Shown in pieces: positions 1 through 11,000 of a DNA stretch of 64,000 bases; position 1 is the first letter of the stretch, and the number at the start of each line of letters is the position of its first letter. The DNA comes from Streptomyces durmitorensis (lineage in GTDB: Bacteria; Actinomycetota; Actinomycetes; Streptomycetales; Streptomycetaceae), in NCBI RefSeq assembly GCF_023498005.1, contig NZ_CP097289.1:5394001-5458000 (forward strand), written 5' to 3'. The notes beneath the pieces were generated by a model. It did not search any database. It was not told the origin of the DNA and worked only from the letters and a program-made list of their open reading frames with translations. The translations under genes and the position numbers were made by a program.

Positions 1-312
1 GGCGTACAGGACGATGACGACGATCGCGATGACGGCGATGATCCCGATGATCAGCCCGGCCCCGCCCTTGGACTTCTTCTTTTTCTTCTTCTTGGGCTTG
101 GCCTTGGGCTTGGTCGGTGACTCGTCCGCCGCCCTGGTGTCCGTCCTCGCGGCAGCGGCACCTGTCGCGAGCGTCGTCGAAGCGGCTGCCGATGCCGATG
201 CCGATGCCGATGCCGCCGCCGTCCGTGGAGTGGCCGCGTAGGCCCCCGCCGACGCCGTGCCGCCCAGTAGCGCGCCGAGCAGCAGCAGTACGGTCGCGAA
301 GCGAAGTCGCAT
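1..312 (-). CDS. Secreted or membrane-anchored protein, C-terminus cut by window edge
   Basis: Reading from ATG at 312 leftward gives 104 codons with no stop, so the gene runs off the left end. The start MRLRFATVLLLLGALLGG is a typical signal peptide. It is followed by an Ala/Ser/Thr-rich stretch with repeated Ser-Ala pairs (a run of GATGCC-like repeats in the DNA), then a Lys/Pro-rich segment with seven consecutive lysines (about residues 74-80). A hydrophobic helix rich in Ile and Val begins near residue 85. The layout suggests an exported protein with a low-complexity linker and a membrane anchor. The family cannot be named from what is present. Confidence 0.6.
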   Translation of the reverse strand, partial: MRLRFATVLLLLGALLGGTASAGAYAATPRTAAASASASASAAASTTLATGAAAARTDTRAADESPTKPKAKPKKKKKKKSKGGAGLIIGIIAVIAIVVIVLYA

Positions 313-371
313 GAGGAAACCCCCCGATTCCTTCGATTCCGGCGGATCCTAGGGCATGCGGAGCCCCGCGC

Positions 372-788
372 CTAGGTGCTCGCGCCCGCCGCACGAAGCA
401 CGGCGGCCGTCTCCTCGTGCGATCCCTGCGTCGCCCAGTACAGCGGGGTGTTGCCCGTGCCGCCGTCCTCGCGGAGGTTGGGGTCCGCGCCGTGGGCGAG
501 GAGTTCGCGCACGGCTTCGGTGTGGCCCCAGCAGGCCGCCGCACACAGCGGTGTCCCCTGGTCGCCGTGGCCGCTCTCGGTGTCGGGGTCGGCGCCTGCC
601 GCCAGGAGCGCCCGGACGATGGGCGCCGTGCCGTGGACGGACGCTCCGTACAGCGGGGTCGTGCCGTCGGGGTCGGCGGCCCGCGGGTCCGCGCCCGCTC
701 GCAGCAGAGCCTTCGCCTGGGTCGTGCAGCCCAGCTGCGCTGCCAGGACCAGCTTCTTCGTCTGCTTCTTGTGGCGCCGTCTGCTCAT
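372..788 (-). CDS. Ankyrin-repeat protein
   Basis: A 138-residue protein starting at ATG 788 after a basic N-terminus (RRRHKKQTKK). Four ankyrin-type repeats fill the rest, recognisable by ALLRAGADPRAAD, TPLYGASVHGTAPIVRALL, GTPLCAAACWGHTEAVRELL and NTPLYWATQGSHEETAAVL. Ankyrin repeats are helical protein-binding modules, so a scaffolding role in the cytoplasm is likely; the partner is unknown. There is no signal peptide or membrane segment. The gene sits alone, divergent from the membrane-protein gene at 912. Bacterial ankyrin proteins of this size are common in Streptomyces and are rarely characterised. Confidence 0.8.
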   Translation of the reverse strand: MSRRRHKKQTKKLVLAAQLGCTTQAKALLRAGADPRAADPDGTTPLYGASVHGTAPIVRALLAAGADPDTESGHGDQGTPLCAAACWGHTEAVRELLAHGADPNLREDGGTGNTPLYWATQGSHEETAAVLRAAGAST

Positions 789-911
789 GAGGGGCAGGGT
801 AGTTCGGCGGGTGTGCGAGGTGGTCGGATTTTCCGCTCCCCCGTGCGGCGGAGGACCGCGGCCCGCGCTCGGCCCGTACGCCGATGTGAGAGGCACGGGC
901 CCGCGGCCAGC

Positions 912-1478
912 ATGGCCCGCATGCTGAACGTGCTGAACGTGCTGAAGACGACCGCGCTGCCCGACGTGCCCCGCTGGGCCGTGCTCGCCGCCCATGCCGT
1001 CCCCCTGGCCACCCTCCCCTCCGCGTTGTGGCGGATCGCCCTCGTCGCCGGGCTCCCGGTGGCCGACGAGCCCGTCAGGGGCTGGGCGGCGGTGCTCTAC
1101 GTCCTGGGGCTCAGCGTCGTGTCCGAGGGCCTGGCCCTGCTGACGCTCGGCCTGGTGCGGGGGTGGGGCGAGGTCGTGCCGGGGTGGATACCGCTGCTCG
1201 GCGGGCGCAGGGTGCGGCCGCTCGCCGCGGTGGTCCCGGCCCTGCTCGGGGCGGCCGGTCTCTTCGCGATCATGGGCTGGTTCGCCTACGCCCAGTACGC
1301 GGGCCTGGGTCCGGGTGTCACCGGCAGCGCGGCCAAGGAGGCGGTCCTCGTGGCCTGTTATGCGCCGCTCGTCCTGTGGGCCCCGCTGCTCGTCGCGGTG
1401 ACGGCCGCGTACTACCGGAGGCGGAGGGGAGGTGCGGGCGCGGCATGGACTCCTGCGGCGCCGGCGGCTAGTAAGTGA
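912..1478 (+). CDS. Integral membrane protein, unknown function
   Basis: Predicted 188 residues from ATG 912; a second ATG at 921 is also possible. There are about four hydrophobic segments (roughly residues 20-45, 57-82, 103-128 and 141-165), with a basic cytoplasmic-type loop between the second and third (GGRRVRPL) and a basic tail after the last (YYRRRRGG). No signature motif is recognisable. It is upstream of, and in the same direction as, the LLM oxidoreductase, with a 72-base gap. GC3-rich codon use supports it being a real gene. Confidence 0.65.
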   Translation: MARMLNVLNVLKTTALPDVPRWAVLAAHAVPLATLPSALWRIALVAGLPVADEPVRGWAAVLYVLGLSVVSEGLALLTLGLVRGWGEVVPGWIPLLGGRRVRPLAAVVPALLGAAGLFAIMGWFAYAQYAGLGPGVTGSAAKEAVLVACYAPLVLWAPLLVAVTAAYYRRRRGGAGAAWTPAAPAASK

Positions 1479-1550
1479 GCCCCGCTCGCGTACGGGAGTC
1501 CGTGCGCGAGCGGCACGGCGACGTACGACGACGTGACCGGAGGCCACCAC

Positions 1551-2453
1551 ATGCGAGTTGCCGCCACCCTCTACCTCACCGACGAGACCATCGCCCCGAT
1601 CCGCCTGGCCCGTGAGCTGGAGCAGCGAGGGTTCGCGGCGCTCTACCTCCCCGAGCACTCCCACATCCCCGTCTCCCGCGAGACGCCCTACCCCGGCGGT
1701 GAACTCCCGCCCGAGTGCGCCCGCATGCTGAGCCCCTTCGTCGCCCTCGCCCAGGCCGCCGCCGTCACCGACCGGCTCGGACTCGGCACGAACATCACGC
1801 TCGTCGGGCAGCACGACCCGATCGACCTCGCCAAGCAGATCGCGACCCTCGACCACCTCTCCGGCGGCCGTCTCACCCTCGGCATCGGCTACGGCTGGAA
1901 CAAGGAGGAGGCCGCCGACCACGGCGTCGAGTGGCGCACGCGGCGCGCGCTCGTGCGCGACCGGATGGCGGTCATGAGGGCGCTGTGGGCCGAGCAACCG
2001 ACCTCGTACGAGGGTGAGTTCGGGAGTGTGCGGGCCAGTGAGGCCCACCCGAAGCCGGTGCGTGCGCCCCGCCCGCGCAAGGAGGGCCCGCTCCACGGCC
2101 CCCGCACCCTCATCGGCGGAGCCGCGGGCCCCAAGCTGTTCGCGCACATCGCGGAGTACGCCGACGGCTGGCTGCCCATCGGGGGCGGCGGACTGCGCGA
2201 GACGCTCCCCGCGCTGCGCACCGCCTGGGCGGACGCGGGCCGCGACCCCGCCGGCCTGTACGTGGCGCTGTCCGCCGTCGAGCCGACCGAGGGCAAGCTC
2301 GCGCACTACGAGGAGCTCGGCGTGGACGAGGTCGTCGTGCAGCTTCCGGCGGGCGGGGAAACGGAGGTGCTCCGGGTGCTCGACGGGTTCGAGCGATACG
2401 TGCACCTCACACCCGCCCCCGCCGGGCAGGACCGAACCAGCACTGACCTGTAG
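1551..2453 (+). CDS. LLM-class F420-dependent oxidoreductase
   Basis: A 300-residue luciferase-like monooxygenase-fold (TIM barrel) protein. The start at ATG 1551 is fixed by GGAGG at 1539-1543; a GTG at 1533 would precede that ribosome site. Family features include the N-terminal ELEQRGFAALYLPEHSHIP segment, the strand LGLGTNITLVGQHDPI, the conserved LSGGRLTLGIGYGWNKEE block and IGGAAGPKLF in the second half. This subgroup normally uses coenzyme F420 rather than FMN to reduce or oxidise a small molecule; the substrate cannot be read from sequence. It lies 24 bases upstream of fbiC, which makes the F420 deazaflavin core, so cofactor maker and probable cofactor user are neighbours. Confidence 0.85.
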   Translation: MRVAATLYLTDETIAPIRLARELEQRGFAALYLPEHSHIPVSRETPYPGGELPPECARMLSPFVALAQAAAVTDRLGLGTNITLVGQHDPIDLAKQIATLDHLSGGRLTLGIGYGWNKEEAADHGVEWRTRRALVRDRMAVMRALWAEQPTSYEGEFGSVRASEAHPKPVRAPRPRKEGPLHGPRTLIGGAAGPKLFAHIAEYADGWLPIGGGGLRETLPALRTAWADAGRDPAGLYVALSAVEPTEGKLAHYEELGVDEVVVQLPAGGETEVLRVLDGFERYVHLTPAPAGQDRTSTDL

Positions 2454-2477
2454 CTGTTTCTCCGGGAGGTCGCTCGT

Positions 2478-5123
2478 ATGCTCGGACGCATGACCAACAG
2501 CGCGCCGCAGGACCCAGGCCATCAGGAGTCGGCCCCCGCGCCGGCCCGACCCACCGCCAACGCCATGCGCCGCGCCCTCAAACGGGCCAGGGACGGCGTC
2601 GCGCTCGACACCGCCGAGGCCGCCGTGCTGCTCCAGGCGCGCGGCGACGACCTGAAGGACCTCGCCACGTCCGCCGCGCGGGTGCGTGACGCGGGGCTCG
2701 CGGCGGTGGGGCGGCCGGGCGTCATCACGTACTCGAAGAAGGTCTTCATCCCGCTGACCCGGCTGTGCCGGGACAAGTGCCACTACTGCACCTTCGTGAC
2801 CGTCCCCGGCAAGCTGCGGCGCGAGGGGCACGGGATGTTCCTCTCGCCGGACGAGGTCGTCGACATCGCACGGCGCGGGGCGGAAATGGGCTGCAAGGAA
2901 GCCCTGTTCACGCTCGGCGACCGGCCCGAGGACCGCTGGCCCGAGGCGCGCGAGTGGCTGGAGGCGGAGGGCTACGACGACACGCTCGCCTACGTCCGCG
3001 CGATGGCGATCCGGGTCCTGGAGGAGACGGGCCTGCTCCCGCACCTCAACCCCGGCGTCATGACCTGGACCGACCTCCAGCGGCTCAAGCCCGTCGCGCC
3101 GTCCATGGGCATGATGCTGGAGACGACGGCGACGCGGCTGTGGAGCGAGCCGGGCGGTCCGCACCACGGGTCGCCCGACAAGGAGCCCGCGGTCAGGCTG
3201 CGGGTCCTGGAGGACGCGGGGCGCTCGAACGTCCCCTTCACCACCGGGGTCCTGATCGGGATCGGCGAGTCGTACGAGGAGCGGGCGGACGCGCTCTTCC
3301 GCCTCCGCTCGACGCAGCGTTCGTACCACGGCATCCAGGAAGTCATCGTCCAGAACTTCCGCGCCAAGCCGGACACGGCCATGCGCGGCATGCCGGACGC
3401 CGAGCTGGAGGAGCTCGCCGCGTGCATCGCGGTGGCCCGGCACATCCTCGGCCCGAGCGCCCGCATCCAGGCGCCGCCGAACCTGGTGGACGCGGAGTAC
3501 GCGCTGCTCATCGGCGCGGGCATCGACGACTGGGGCGGCGTATCGCCCCTCACGCCCGACCACGTGAACCCCGAGCGCCCCTGGCCGCACATCGACGAGC
3601 TGGCGGCCAAGACCGCGGAGGCGGGCTTCACGCTGCGCGAACGGCTCACGATCTACCCGGAGTTCATCGAGCGCGGCGAGCCCTGGCTCGACCCGCGCCT
3701 GCTGCCGCACGTGCGCGCGCTCGTCGACCCGGAGACGGGCCTGGCGAACGAGGACGCACGGCCGAGCGGACTGCCCTGGCAGGAACCGGACGAGGGGTAC
3801 GTCGCCTCGTCCGGCCGCACGGACCTGCACCGCACCATCGACACGACCGGCCGCACCTCCGACCGCCGCGACGACTTCGACGAGGTGTACGGCGACTGGG
3901 AGGCCCTGCGCGAGCAGGCCGCGCCCGGCATGGTCCCCTCGCGCATCGACGGCGACGTGCGCGCGGCCCTGAAGACGGCCGCCGACGACCCGACGCGCCT
4001 GACGGACGAGCAGGCCCTTGCCCTGCTGCACGCGGACGGGCCCGCGCTGGACGCGCTGTGCGGCATCGCGGACGACGTACGCAAGTCCATGGTCGGCGAC
4101 GACGTCACGTACATCGTCACGCGCAACATCAACTTCACGAACGTCTGTTACACCGGCTGCCGCTTCTGCGCGTTCGCCCAGCGCCGCACGGACGCCGACG
4201 CGTACACGCTCTCCCTGGACCAGGTCGCGGACCGGGCCGCGCAGGCGTGGGAGGTGGGCGCGACCGAGGTGTGCATGCAGGGCGGCATCCACCCGGACCT
4301 GCCGGGCACCGCGTACTTCGACATCGCGCGGGCTGTGAAGGAGCGCGTGCCGGGCATGCATGTGCACGCGTTCTCGCCGATGGAGGTCGTGAACGGCGCG
4401 ACGCGCACGGGTCTTTCGATACGGGACTGGCTCAGCACCGCGAAGGAAGCGGGCCTGGACTCCATCCCCGGCACGGCAGCGGAGATTCTCGACGACGAGG
4501 TGCGCTGGGTCCTGACCAAGGGCAAGCTGCCGACGGCTACGTGGATCGAGGTGGTCAAGACGGCCCACGAGCTGGGCATCCGCTCCTCGTCCACGATGAT
4601 GTACGGACATGTGGACCAGCCGCGGCACTGGCTCGGGCACTTCCGCACGCTGGCCGCGATCCAGCAGGAGGCGCTGGCCAAGGGGGTGGAGGGCTTCACG
4701 GAGTTCGTGACGCTGCCCTTCATCCACACGAACGCCCCGGTGTATCTGGCGGGCATCGCCCGCCCGGGACCGACGACCCGCGACAACCGCGCGGTGGTCG
4801 CGATGGCGCGGCTCCTGCTCCACCCCCACATCCCGAACATCCAGACCAGTTGGGTGAAGCTGGGCACGGAGGGTGCGGCGGAGATGCTGCGCTCGGGCGC
4901 GAACGACCTGGGCGGGACGCTGATGGAGGAGACCATCTCCCGGATGGCGGGCTCCAGTTACGGCTCGTACCGCTCGGTCAAGGACCTGATCGCGATCGCG
5001 GAGGAGGCGGGGCGTCCGGCGAAACCGCGGACGACGTTGTACGGAGAGGTGCCTCTGGAGCGCCAGGAGGCGGCCGCCGCTTCGGACGGCCACCTCCCGG
5101 AGCTGCTTCCCGTCCTGGACTGA
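2478..5123 (+). CDS. fbiC: FO synthase (7,8-didemethyl-8-hydroxy-5-deazariboflavin synthase), CofG-CofH fusion
   Basis: 881 residues, the usual length of the fused actinobacterial enzyme. Two radical-SAM halves are visible, each with a CX3CX2C iron-sulfur motif: CRDKCHYC (Cys97, 101, 104) in the CofG half and CYTGCRFC (Cys557, 561, 564) in the CofH half. Together they join tyrosine and 5-amino-6-ribitylamino-uracil into FO, the chromophore of coenzyme F420, in the cytoplasm. The start at ATG 2478 lies 8 bases after GGAGG (2465-2469); ATG 2490 is a weaker alternative. The upstream LLM-family oxidoreductase is a likely F420 consumer. The gene ends against a bidirectional-type hairpin. Confidence 0.97.
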   Translation: MLGRMTNSAPQDPGHQESAPAPARPTANAMRRALKRARDGVALDTAEAAVLLQARGDDLKDLATSAARVRDAGLAAVGRPGVITYSKKVFIPLTRLCRDKCHYCTFVTVPGKLRREGHGMFLSPDEVVDIARRGAEMGCKEALFTLGDRPEDRWPEAREWLEAEGYDDTLAYVRAMAIRVLEETGLLPHLNPGVMTWTDLQRLKPVAPSMGMMLETTATRLWSEPGGPHHGSPDKEPAVRLRVLEDAGRSNVPFTTGVLIGIGESYEERADALFRLRSTQRSYHGIQEVIVQNFRAKPDTAMRGMPDAELEELAACIAVARHILGPSARIQAPPNLVDAEYALLIGAGIDDWGGVSPLTPDHVNPERPWPHIDELAAKTAEAGFTLRERLTIYPEFIERGEPWLDPRLLPHVRALVDPETGLANEDARPSGLPWQEPDEGYVASSGRTDLHRTIDTTGRTSDRRDDFDEVYGDWEALREQAAPGMVPSRIDGDVRAALKTAADDPTRLTDEQALALLHADGPALDALCGIADDVRKSMVGDDVTYIVTRNINFTNVCYTGCRFCAFAQRRTDADAYTLSLDQVADRAAQAWEVGATEVCMQGGIHPDLPGTAYFDIARAVKERVPGMHVHAFSPMEVVNGATRTGLSIRDWLSTAKEAGLDSIPGTAAEILDDEVRWVLTKGKLPTATWIEVVKTAHELGIRSSSTMMYGHVDQPRHWLGHFRTLAAIQQEALAKGVEGFTEFVTLPFIHTNAPVYLAGIARPGPTTRDNRAVVAMARLLLHPHIPNIQTSWVKLGTEGAAEMLRSGANDLGGTLMEETISRMAGSSYGSYRSVKDLIAIAEEAGRPAKPRTTLYGEVPLERQEAAAASDGHLPELLPVLD

Positions 5124-5155
5124 CTCGGGGGAAAGGTCAGTCCGGCGGGGGCGGG

Positions 5156-5181
5156 GCCGTCGGGCGAGTTCGCCCGACGGC
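5156..5181. terminator. Hairpin between convergent genes
   Basis: A perfect 11-12 bp inverted repeat (GCCGTCGGGCG paired with CGCCCGACGGC around AGTT) lies between the stop codons of fbiC and the convergent FG-GAP gene. There is no U-run on either side, which is normal for Streptomyces hairpin terminators. Confidence 0.7.
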
Positions 5182-5184
5182 GGG

Positions 5185-6591
5185 TCAGGCGAGCTCGCCG
5201 CCGAAGCGGGCCCCCGCCTCCGGGGTGCCGAGCGAGGACGGGCTGAACGACGTGATGCCGGTCGTCGTCAGGCCCGTCTTGGTGCCACGGAACAGCCAGG
5301 CGGCGCCCGAGTCCTTGGTGGTGCCGTCCTCCTGGGGCACGCCCACGGTCAGGTCGGCGAGGCCGTCCTTGTTCACGTCGGTGAGCTTGACCTCCTCACC
5401 GAAGTTGTCGCCCTTCTCCGAGACGCCGGGGACGGCTGCCGTGTCCTGGTTGAACGCCTGGGCGCCGGTGCCGGTCAGGCCGTTCGCGCCGCCCTTGAGC
5501 AGGACGACCGCGCCGGTGTCCGCGACGTTGCCGAGGTTCTCGCCGGGCACGCCGACAACGATGTCCGCGTAACCGTCGCCGGTGACGTCGCCCGCGGACA
5601 CGGAGTAGCCGAACTGGTCGCCTCGCTCGGGCCCGTTGATCTCCGCCGCCTCACTGGCGCCGGGGACGCCCGCGGTGTCCTGGTCGATCTTCGCGGTGCG
5701 GCTGGAGAAGCCGGACGCGGAGCCGTAGATGACCCGGACGGCGCCCGCGTCGTAGACCTGGGTCTCGGAGACCTCGTCGACCTCGCGGGCGACCAGGTCG
5801 CCGTAGCCGTCCTTGTCCACGTCGGCGATGACGCCGTTCGTCGTGAACTTCTTGGTCGCCGTCGACGTCTTGGCGAGGCCGTCCTTGCTGCCCTTCCACA
5901 GGCGCGAGGAGTACTGCATCTCCTCGAAGTCGTGGCTGGTGACGAGGTCGTCGGCGCCGTCACCGGTCACGTCGCCCACCATGAGCTCCTTGGGGCCGTC
6001 GTCGCCGTTCTCGACGGAGGAGGTGGAGGCGGGCTTCCCGTCGCGGGTGAACGGGCCGTAGCGAACTTCCATGGTGGACGAGGAGTTGGCGACGAGGTCG
6101 GTCTTGCCGTCGCCGTTGAAGTCACCGGCCTTCAGCGTCTGCACGTACTCGCCCGGCAGCTCGCTGCCCTGGGTCAGGCCGTTCGCGGAGCCCCAGATCA
6201 CGACGTCCTTGGAGCCGTTGTTCACGGTGAGGTCGGTGTATCCGTCGCCGTCCAGGTCGGCCGCCTCGGTGCTCGCGCCGAAGCCGCCGTCCACCTCGGG
6301 GTCGCCGGGTACGCCGGCGGTGGTGCGGCTGATCTGCTTGGCGTGCGCGGTGTCGGCGCCGGACGCCGAGCCGTACACGATCGAGACGTAGCCCGCGCCG
6401 GACACGCCGTCGACGGCGCCGCGGTACGCGGAGACGGCGAGGTCGGCATATCCGTCGTGGTTGAAGTCGGTCACGGGCTTGCTCGCCGCGGCTGCGGCGG
6501 GCGCGGCGGCGGCGGAACCGGCCGTGGCGACGACGGCGAACGGGGTCGCGAGCGCGGCAACCGCGACGGCTGCCATAAGGGAGCGGCGCAC
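5185..6591 (-). CDS. Secreted FG-GAP/VCBS repeat (integrin-like propeller) protein
   Basis: 468 residues from GTG 6591, 6 bases after AGGAGG on the minus strand. A Sec signal peptide (MRRSLMAAVAVAALATPFAV, cleavage near the Ala-rich stretch at 28-36) is followed by seven FG-GAP blades. Each blade carries a calcium-binding DxDxDG-type loop such as DFNHDGYADL, DLDGDGYTDL, DFNGDGKTDL, DVTGDGADDL, DVDKDGYGDL, DVTGDGYADI and DVNKDGLADL. Seven blades fit a complete beta-propeller. These domains bind surface ligands or act as scaffolds outside the cell; no enzymatic module is attached. The exact role is unknown. Confidence 0.88.
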   Translation of the reverse strand: MRRSLMAAVAVAALATPFAVVATAGSAAAAPAAAAASKPVTDFNHDGYADLAVSAYRGAVDGVSGAGYVSIVYGSASGADTAHAKQISRTTAGVPGDPEVDGGFGASTEAADLDGDGYTDLTVNNGSKDVVIWGSANGLTQGSELPGEYVQTLKAGDFNGDGKTDLVANSSSTMEVRYGPFTRDGKPASTSSVENGDDGPKELMVGDVTGDGADDLVTSHDFEEMQYSSRLWKGSKDGLAKTSTATKKFTTNGVIADVDKDGYGDLVAREVDEVSETQVYDAGAVRVIYGSASGFSSRTAKIDQDTAGVPGASEAAEINGPERGDQFGYSVSAGDVTGDGYADIVVGVPGENLGNVADTGAVVLLKGGANGLTGTGAQAFNQDTAAVPGVSEKGDNFGEEVKLTDVNKDGLADLTVGVPQEDGTTKDSGAAWLFRGTKTGLTTTGITSFSPSSLGTPEAGARFGGELA

Positions 6592-6761
6592 TGGTCCTCC
6601 TGTGGGGAAATTGCTGTGACACCAGAGGAGACGGGCGCCTGAGGCAAGCGGTTGTACACCACAGGTTCATCGTTACGACGCCCGGACATTTCCGTTACAG
6701 GGCCTGCCGTTTCCCTCGTGCCACAGGCCCCGGCGCCGGGAGGGCGCGGCGGACGGCGCAG

Positions 6762-7862
6762 CTACCCGACCAGCAACTCCGCTTTCAGCTGCTGGAGTTC
6801 ACGCCCGCTGATCTTCAACGCCTGTGCCTCATAGGCCCGGAACGATCCGAACTCGTCCCGCACCTCGTCGAACCCGGCGTTCAGGTACTCGGCGCGTACG
6901 TCGAGCATGGGCTTGTACACCTTCGCCTGCTCCGGCGGCATCGCCGCGAGCGCGGCGGCGTTGGCCTCGGCGCGGTAGTGGTTCGACGCGAGGTAGTCCG
7001 CCATGACGGTCTCGCGCGGGACGCCGATCGCGGTCAGGAGCGCGGCGTTGGCCCAGCCGGTGCGGTCCTTGCCCGCGGTGCAGTGGAAGAGGAGACCGCG
7101 GTCGTCGTCGTCCGTCATGCCGGAAAAGACGTCGGCGTAAGCGGTCCTAGCACTGCCGCCGCTGACCATGAACCGCTCGCCGTCGGCCATCATGGTGGCG
7201 GCCTCGTCCGCCGTCTTCGGCATCCCGGTGAAGGTGTCCGACCCGGCGAGCACGTCGGCGACGCGGTAGTCGACGCCGGAAGGCACCTTGTCCGGAGCCG
7301 CCTCCCGCTCGGACGTCATCCGGAGATCGAAGTCCGTGCCGAGGCCGAGACGCCGGAGCTTGGCCTGGTCGGCGGCGGTGAGCTTGTCGAGCGAGTCGGA
7401 GCGGTATATCTCGCCCATCTTCACCCACTGCCCGGTACGGGTGCGATAGCCGCCCGCGTCACGGAAGTTGACCGCTCCGTCCAGCTTGACGAGCCGATCG
7501 GCGAGCCGCAGGGAGCCACCCCGCGAGGGCACGAAGTCGAACCACTGCCGGTCGACGCCGGCGGAGAGCCCGCGAACGGTGACGTCACCGGAGGAGCCAC
7601 CGGCGGCGACGGTGCGGCCGTCCTCGGTCCGGACGGCGACGTGCCGGACGCCGGGGGCGGACCACTTCAGCGTGTACGTACCCGGGGTGCCGGTCGCGGT
7701 GACGACGGCCTGGGTGAAGGGGATCCGGTGCGTGGAGTGGTGCGAGGGGCGGTGCGAGGAGTGGTGCGGGGCGGCGGTCGCCGCGGGGGCCGCCGCGGCG
7801 GCGGCCAGGAGGGCCGCGGAGAGGGTGTACGCGGCGGCCCTTACACGAGTCACGTGAGTCAT
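6762..7862 (-). CDS. Secreted tyrosine-protein phosphatase (IphP-like)
   Basis: 366 residues beginning with a signal peptide (MTHVTRVRAAAYTLSAALLA) and a His/Ser-rich linker. An N-terminal beta-rich segment (residues about 50-120) precedes the phosphatase domain. The active-site P-loop HCTAGKDRTG contains Cys261 and the matching Arg of the CX5R motif. Upstream lies the family motif NFRDAGGYRT. The enzyme should cleave phosphotyrosine, or possibly phosphoinositide, esters in the cell envelope or medium. It lies 170 bases upstream of the FG-GAP gene on the same strand; both are exported, but a shared function is only a guess. It is transcribed divergently from the P-loop/TPR gene. Confidence 0.88.
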   Translation of the reverse strand: MTHVTRVRAAAYTLSAALLAAAAAAPAATAAPHHSSHRPSHHSTHRIPFTQAVVTATGTPGTYTLKWSAPGVRHVAVRTEDGRTVAAGGSSGDVTVRGLSAGVDRQWFDFVPSRGGSLRLADRLVKLDGAVNFRDAGGYRTRTGQWVKMGEIYRSDSLDKLTAADQAKLRRLGLGTDFDLRMTSEREAAPDKVPSGVDYRVADVLAGSDTFTGMPKTADEAATMMADGERFMVSGGSARTAYADVFSGMTDDDDRGLLFHCTAGKDRTGWANAALLTAIGVPRETVMADYLASNHYRAEANAAALAAMPPEQAKVYKPMLDVRAEYLNAGFDEVRDEFGSFRAYEAQALKISGRELQQLKAELLVG

Positions 7863-7906
7863 GGGACGGATGGTTGGCGGTTACGGGGGGTTGCGCGGAA
7901 CGGCTC

Positions 7907-7946
7907 GGTGAACGCAGGCCGAAGGCGATCTGAAGGGTGGCCCTTG
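7907..7946 (+). promoter_or_regulatory. Three heptamer direct repeats at 11-bp spacing (SARP-like operator)
   Basis: TGAACGC, CGAAGGC and TGAAGGG begin at 7909, 7920 and 7931, exactly one helical turn apart, about 75 bases before the GTG of the P-loop/TPR gene. This geometry (heptamer plus 4 bp) is what Streptomyces SARP activators bind; the heptamer sequence itself differs from published SARP sites I can recall. The block matches the one at 11483-11521 at about 30 of 39 positions without gaps. Confidence 0.5.
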
Positions 7947-8006
7947 GCCGCTGGAAGGGCTCAGCCTTCAGCGGCGTCGAGGAACTCACCCGCCGGAGGG
8001 CGGCCG

Positions 8007-11000
8007 GTGGAAGACTGGGCGCAGGGCAGCGGGGAGGTGGGGCCGGTGGCGGCGTCGGCAGGCTCGGAGCAGCCGTCCATGCAGGAGCTGATACGTCGCC
8101 GAAGGCGAGCCGGGTTCGTCGGGCGCCGTAGCGAACTGGACGCGTTCCGCGACAACTTCGACCTGCCGCCGGGCGATGAGCGCCACAGCTTCCTGTTCCA
8201 CATCCACGGGATCGGTGGGGTCGGAAAGACCTCCCTGGTACGGGAGTTGGAGCAGGTGTCGCGCGAGCGGGATGCTCTGACGGCGTACGTCGACGAGGCG
8301 GTCGGCAGCGTGCCCGAGGCGATGGCGGCGATCAGTGCGCAGTTCGCGCTGCAGGGGCGCCGCTGCAAGGAACTCAACCGGCTCCTCGCGGCTCACCGGG
8401 AGCGACGCCACGAGGCGGAATCGGCGTCCCTGGCTGCGGCGCTCGATCCGCAGCAGGAACCTGCTCCGGCCATGCCCAGTCCTCCCTCGGCAGGCAGCAT
8501 GACGGCGGCCCGCGCGAGCCTGGTCGGTCTGGGGATGCTGCCGGGCGTCGGAGCCCTCGCAGGCGCGATGGACCCGGCCCAACTGGCACAGGGTGCCGAC
8601 CGGCTGCGTGCCGGCCTCAGCGCGCGCCTCGGTAACCAGGAGGACGTCCAACTGGTCCTGTCTCCGGAGCGGGTCCTCACGCCGGTCCTCCTGACCGAGC
8701 TGTCGGATGCCGCGAAGGCCGCACCGTGGGTCGTCCTGTTCTTCGACACGTACGAGAGGACGGCTCCGTTCCTGGACGGTTGGCTGCACGAAGTGATGAC
8801 GACCGACCGGCATGGTGCGTTCCCCGCGAACGTTGTCGTGGTGACGGCGGGCCACCACCCCTTCGACGCGGCCCGCTGGGGCGGCTACGCGGACTTCGTG
8901 ACGGACATACCGCTGGGCCCCTTCACAGAGCTGGAGGCGAGGGGGCTGCTGGCCGGGAAAGGTGTGGTGGCGGAGCCGGTGGTGGAGGAGGTGCTGCGCC
9001 TTTCCGGGGGCTTGCCAGTCCTCGTCTCCACCCTTGCCGAGGGCAGGCCCGCGGCCCCGGACGACGTGGGGGATCCCAGCGCCACAGCCGTGGAGCGCTT
9101 CCTGAAGTGGGAGCGGGATCCCGAGCGCCGGTCGGTGGCGCTGGCGTGCGCGCTGCCGAGGAGCTTCGACGCCGATGTGTTCCGGGCGGCGGTGGAAGGG
9201 ATCTGCGCGGAGGGGGAGGTGCCGGGGCTCTTCGGCTGGCTGCGAAGCCTGCCTTTTGTGAGCGACCGGGGTGATCGGGTGCAGTACCACGCTGTTGTGC
9301 GGGCACCGATGTTGAGGTTGCAGCGAAATCGGTCACCTCGGGGGTGGGCCGAGGCGCATGCGCGGCTCGCGGAGACGTTTGCCGGGTGGCGTGCCGAGGC
9401 TGAAGTGGGCCTGGAAGTCGATGAGTTGTGGGCGGACGAGGCATGGAGGGAGCTGCGGCTCGCGGAGTCGTATCACTTGCTGTGCGCGGGGACGCGGGCG
9501 GCGTTGCCCGCTGTGCTGCGGGATGTCGTCGACGCCTGTGACGTGGGCAAGGGCGAGGTCATGGCACGGCGCTGGGTGCAGGTGCTTCTGGACGCCGGGG
9601 AGGACGCGGATACGGGGCCCGCCGGGAGATGGGGGCGGGATCTGCTCGTCGCGCTGACGGACGGCGCGTGCGTCGACGTCTTGGGACTGCTCGTCGACCA
9701 GGCCGGGTTCGACGAGCGGGGGCAGGCGGTGGCGCGGATGCTGCGGGGGCGTGACCTTGGTGAGAGTGGTGCGTATGCGGAGGCGTTGGTCGAGTACGAC
9801 CGCGCTGTTGCATTGGATCCTGACCTGGAACGGGCTCACTGCGGCAGGGGCGTGACCCGTGCGAAGCAGGGCGATTACGTTGGCGCGATCACCGATTTGA
9901 ATCAGGCCGTCGCTGTCGCGCCGAGCTGTGTCGCACTCAGGACGCGAGGTGAGTGTTACCGCGTCCTCGGCCGCTTCGACGAGGCGATCAGAGACCTGGA
10001 CCGGGCGATCGAACTCCAGCCGGCGGACGCGTTCGCATGGGCATCCCGGGGCGCCACCCGGTACAGCCTGAGACAGGACGACGAAGCTCTCGCGGACCTG
10101 GACCGAGCGGTGGAACTCACGCCTGAATACGCATGGGCGCTGGCCCGGCGGGCTCGCATACGAGGCGCTCGCGGGGAGACCACGGAACAGATGGCGGACC
10201 TGGACCGTGCGGCCCAGCTGTCACCACAGTCAGAGTTGGTGGCTTGTGTGCGAGGTGACGCGTTGCGCGCTGCGGGCAGCTACGTGGCGGCTCTCGCCGA
10301 GTACGACCGGGCAATCGAGCTCAACGATGCGTATGCGTCGGCGTATGCGAGCCGTGGTGTGGCTCAACGCAATCTGGGACGACACGACGAGGCACTGGCA
10401 GACCTCGACCGGGCAGTGGAGTTGTCACCTGGCTACGCCTGGGCACTGGCCCAGCGCAGTGCGGTTCACCTCTGCCGGGGCGCCGACGAGGAAGCGTTGA
10501 CCGACGCGGACCGTGCTCACGCCCTGTCGCCTGACAGCGGCTGGTTCCTCATATACCGGGGAAACGCGCTGCGTTCTCTGGGGCGATTCGACGAGGCGCG
10601 CGCCGACCTGGACCGTGGGGTCGAACGGGAGCCCGGCGGCGTATGGGCCCTTGTCTGTCGAAGTCGCCTCCTGCGTGAAATCCTGCTCTACCAAGAGGCA
10701 TTGGCCGACCTGAACGATGCGCTTCGACTCAATGCCGACCATGCCTGGGCCTTGCGTGAGCGGGCATACACCTTGATGGCCACCGGCCGGGTCGAACAGG
10801 CCCTGGCCGACCTGTCCCGCTGCGCTGAGATTGGGGCCGCACCGGAGTGGGCCCACCGCAGGGCCGCCGCGATCCATCACTGGTCCGGCCGGAACCACGA
10901 GGCGATGGCCGAGCTGCGCGCGGTGGAAGGGGAAGAGCGGGAGCACCCCAAGTTCCTTGAGGAGCTGGGCAAGGCGTATCGGAGAGTGGCGGAATGGTCC

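Noticed and set aside
372..5093. A 1573-codon open frame on the minus strand opposite fbiC
   Set aside because: It is a GC-rich mirror frame of fbiC and its neighbours. Only its last 138 codons (the ankyrin gene) have meaningful protein sequence.
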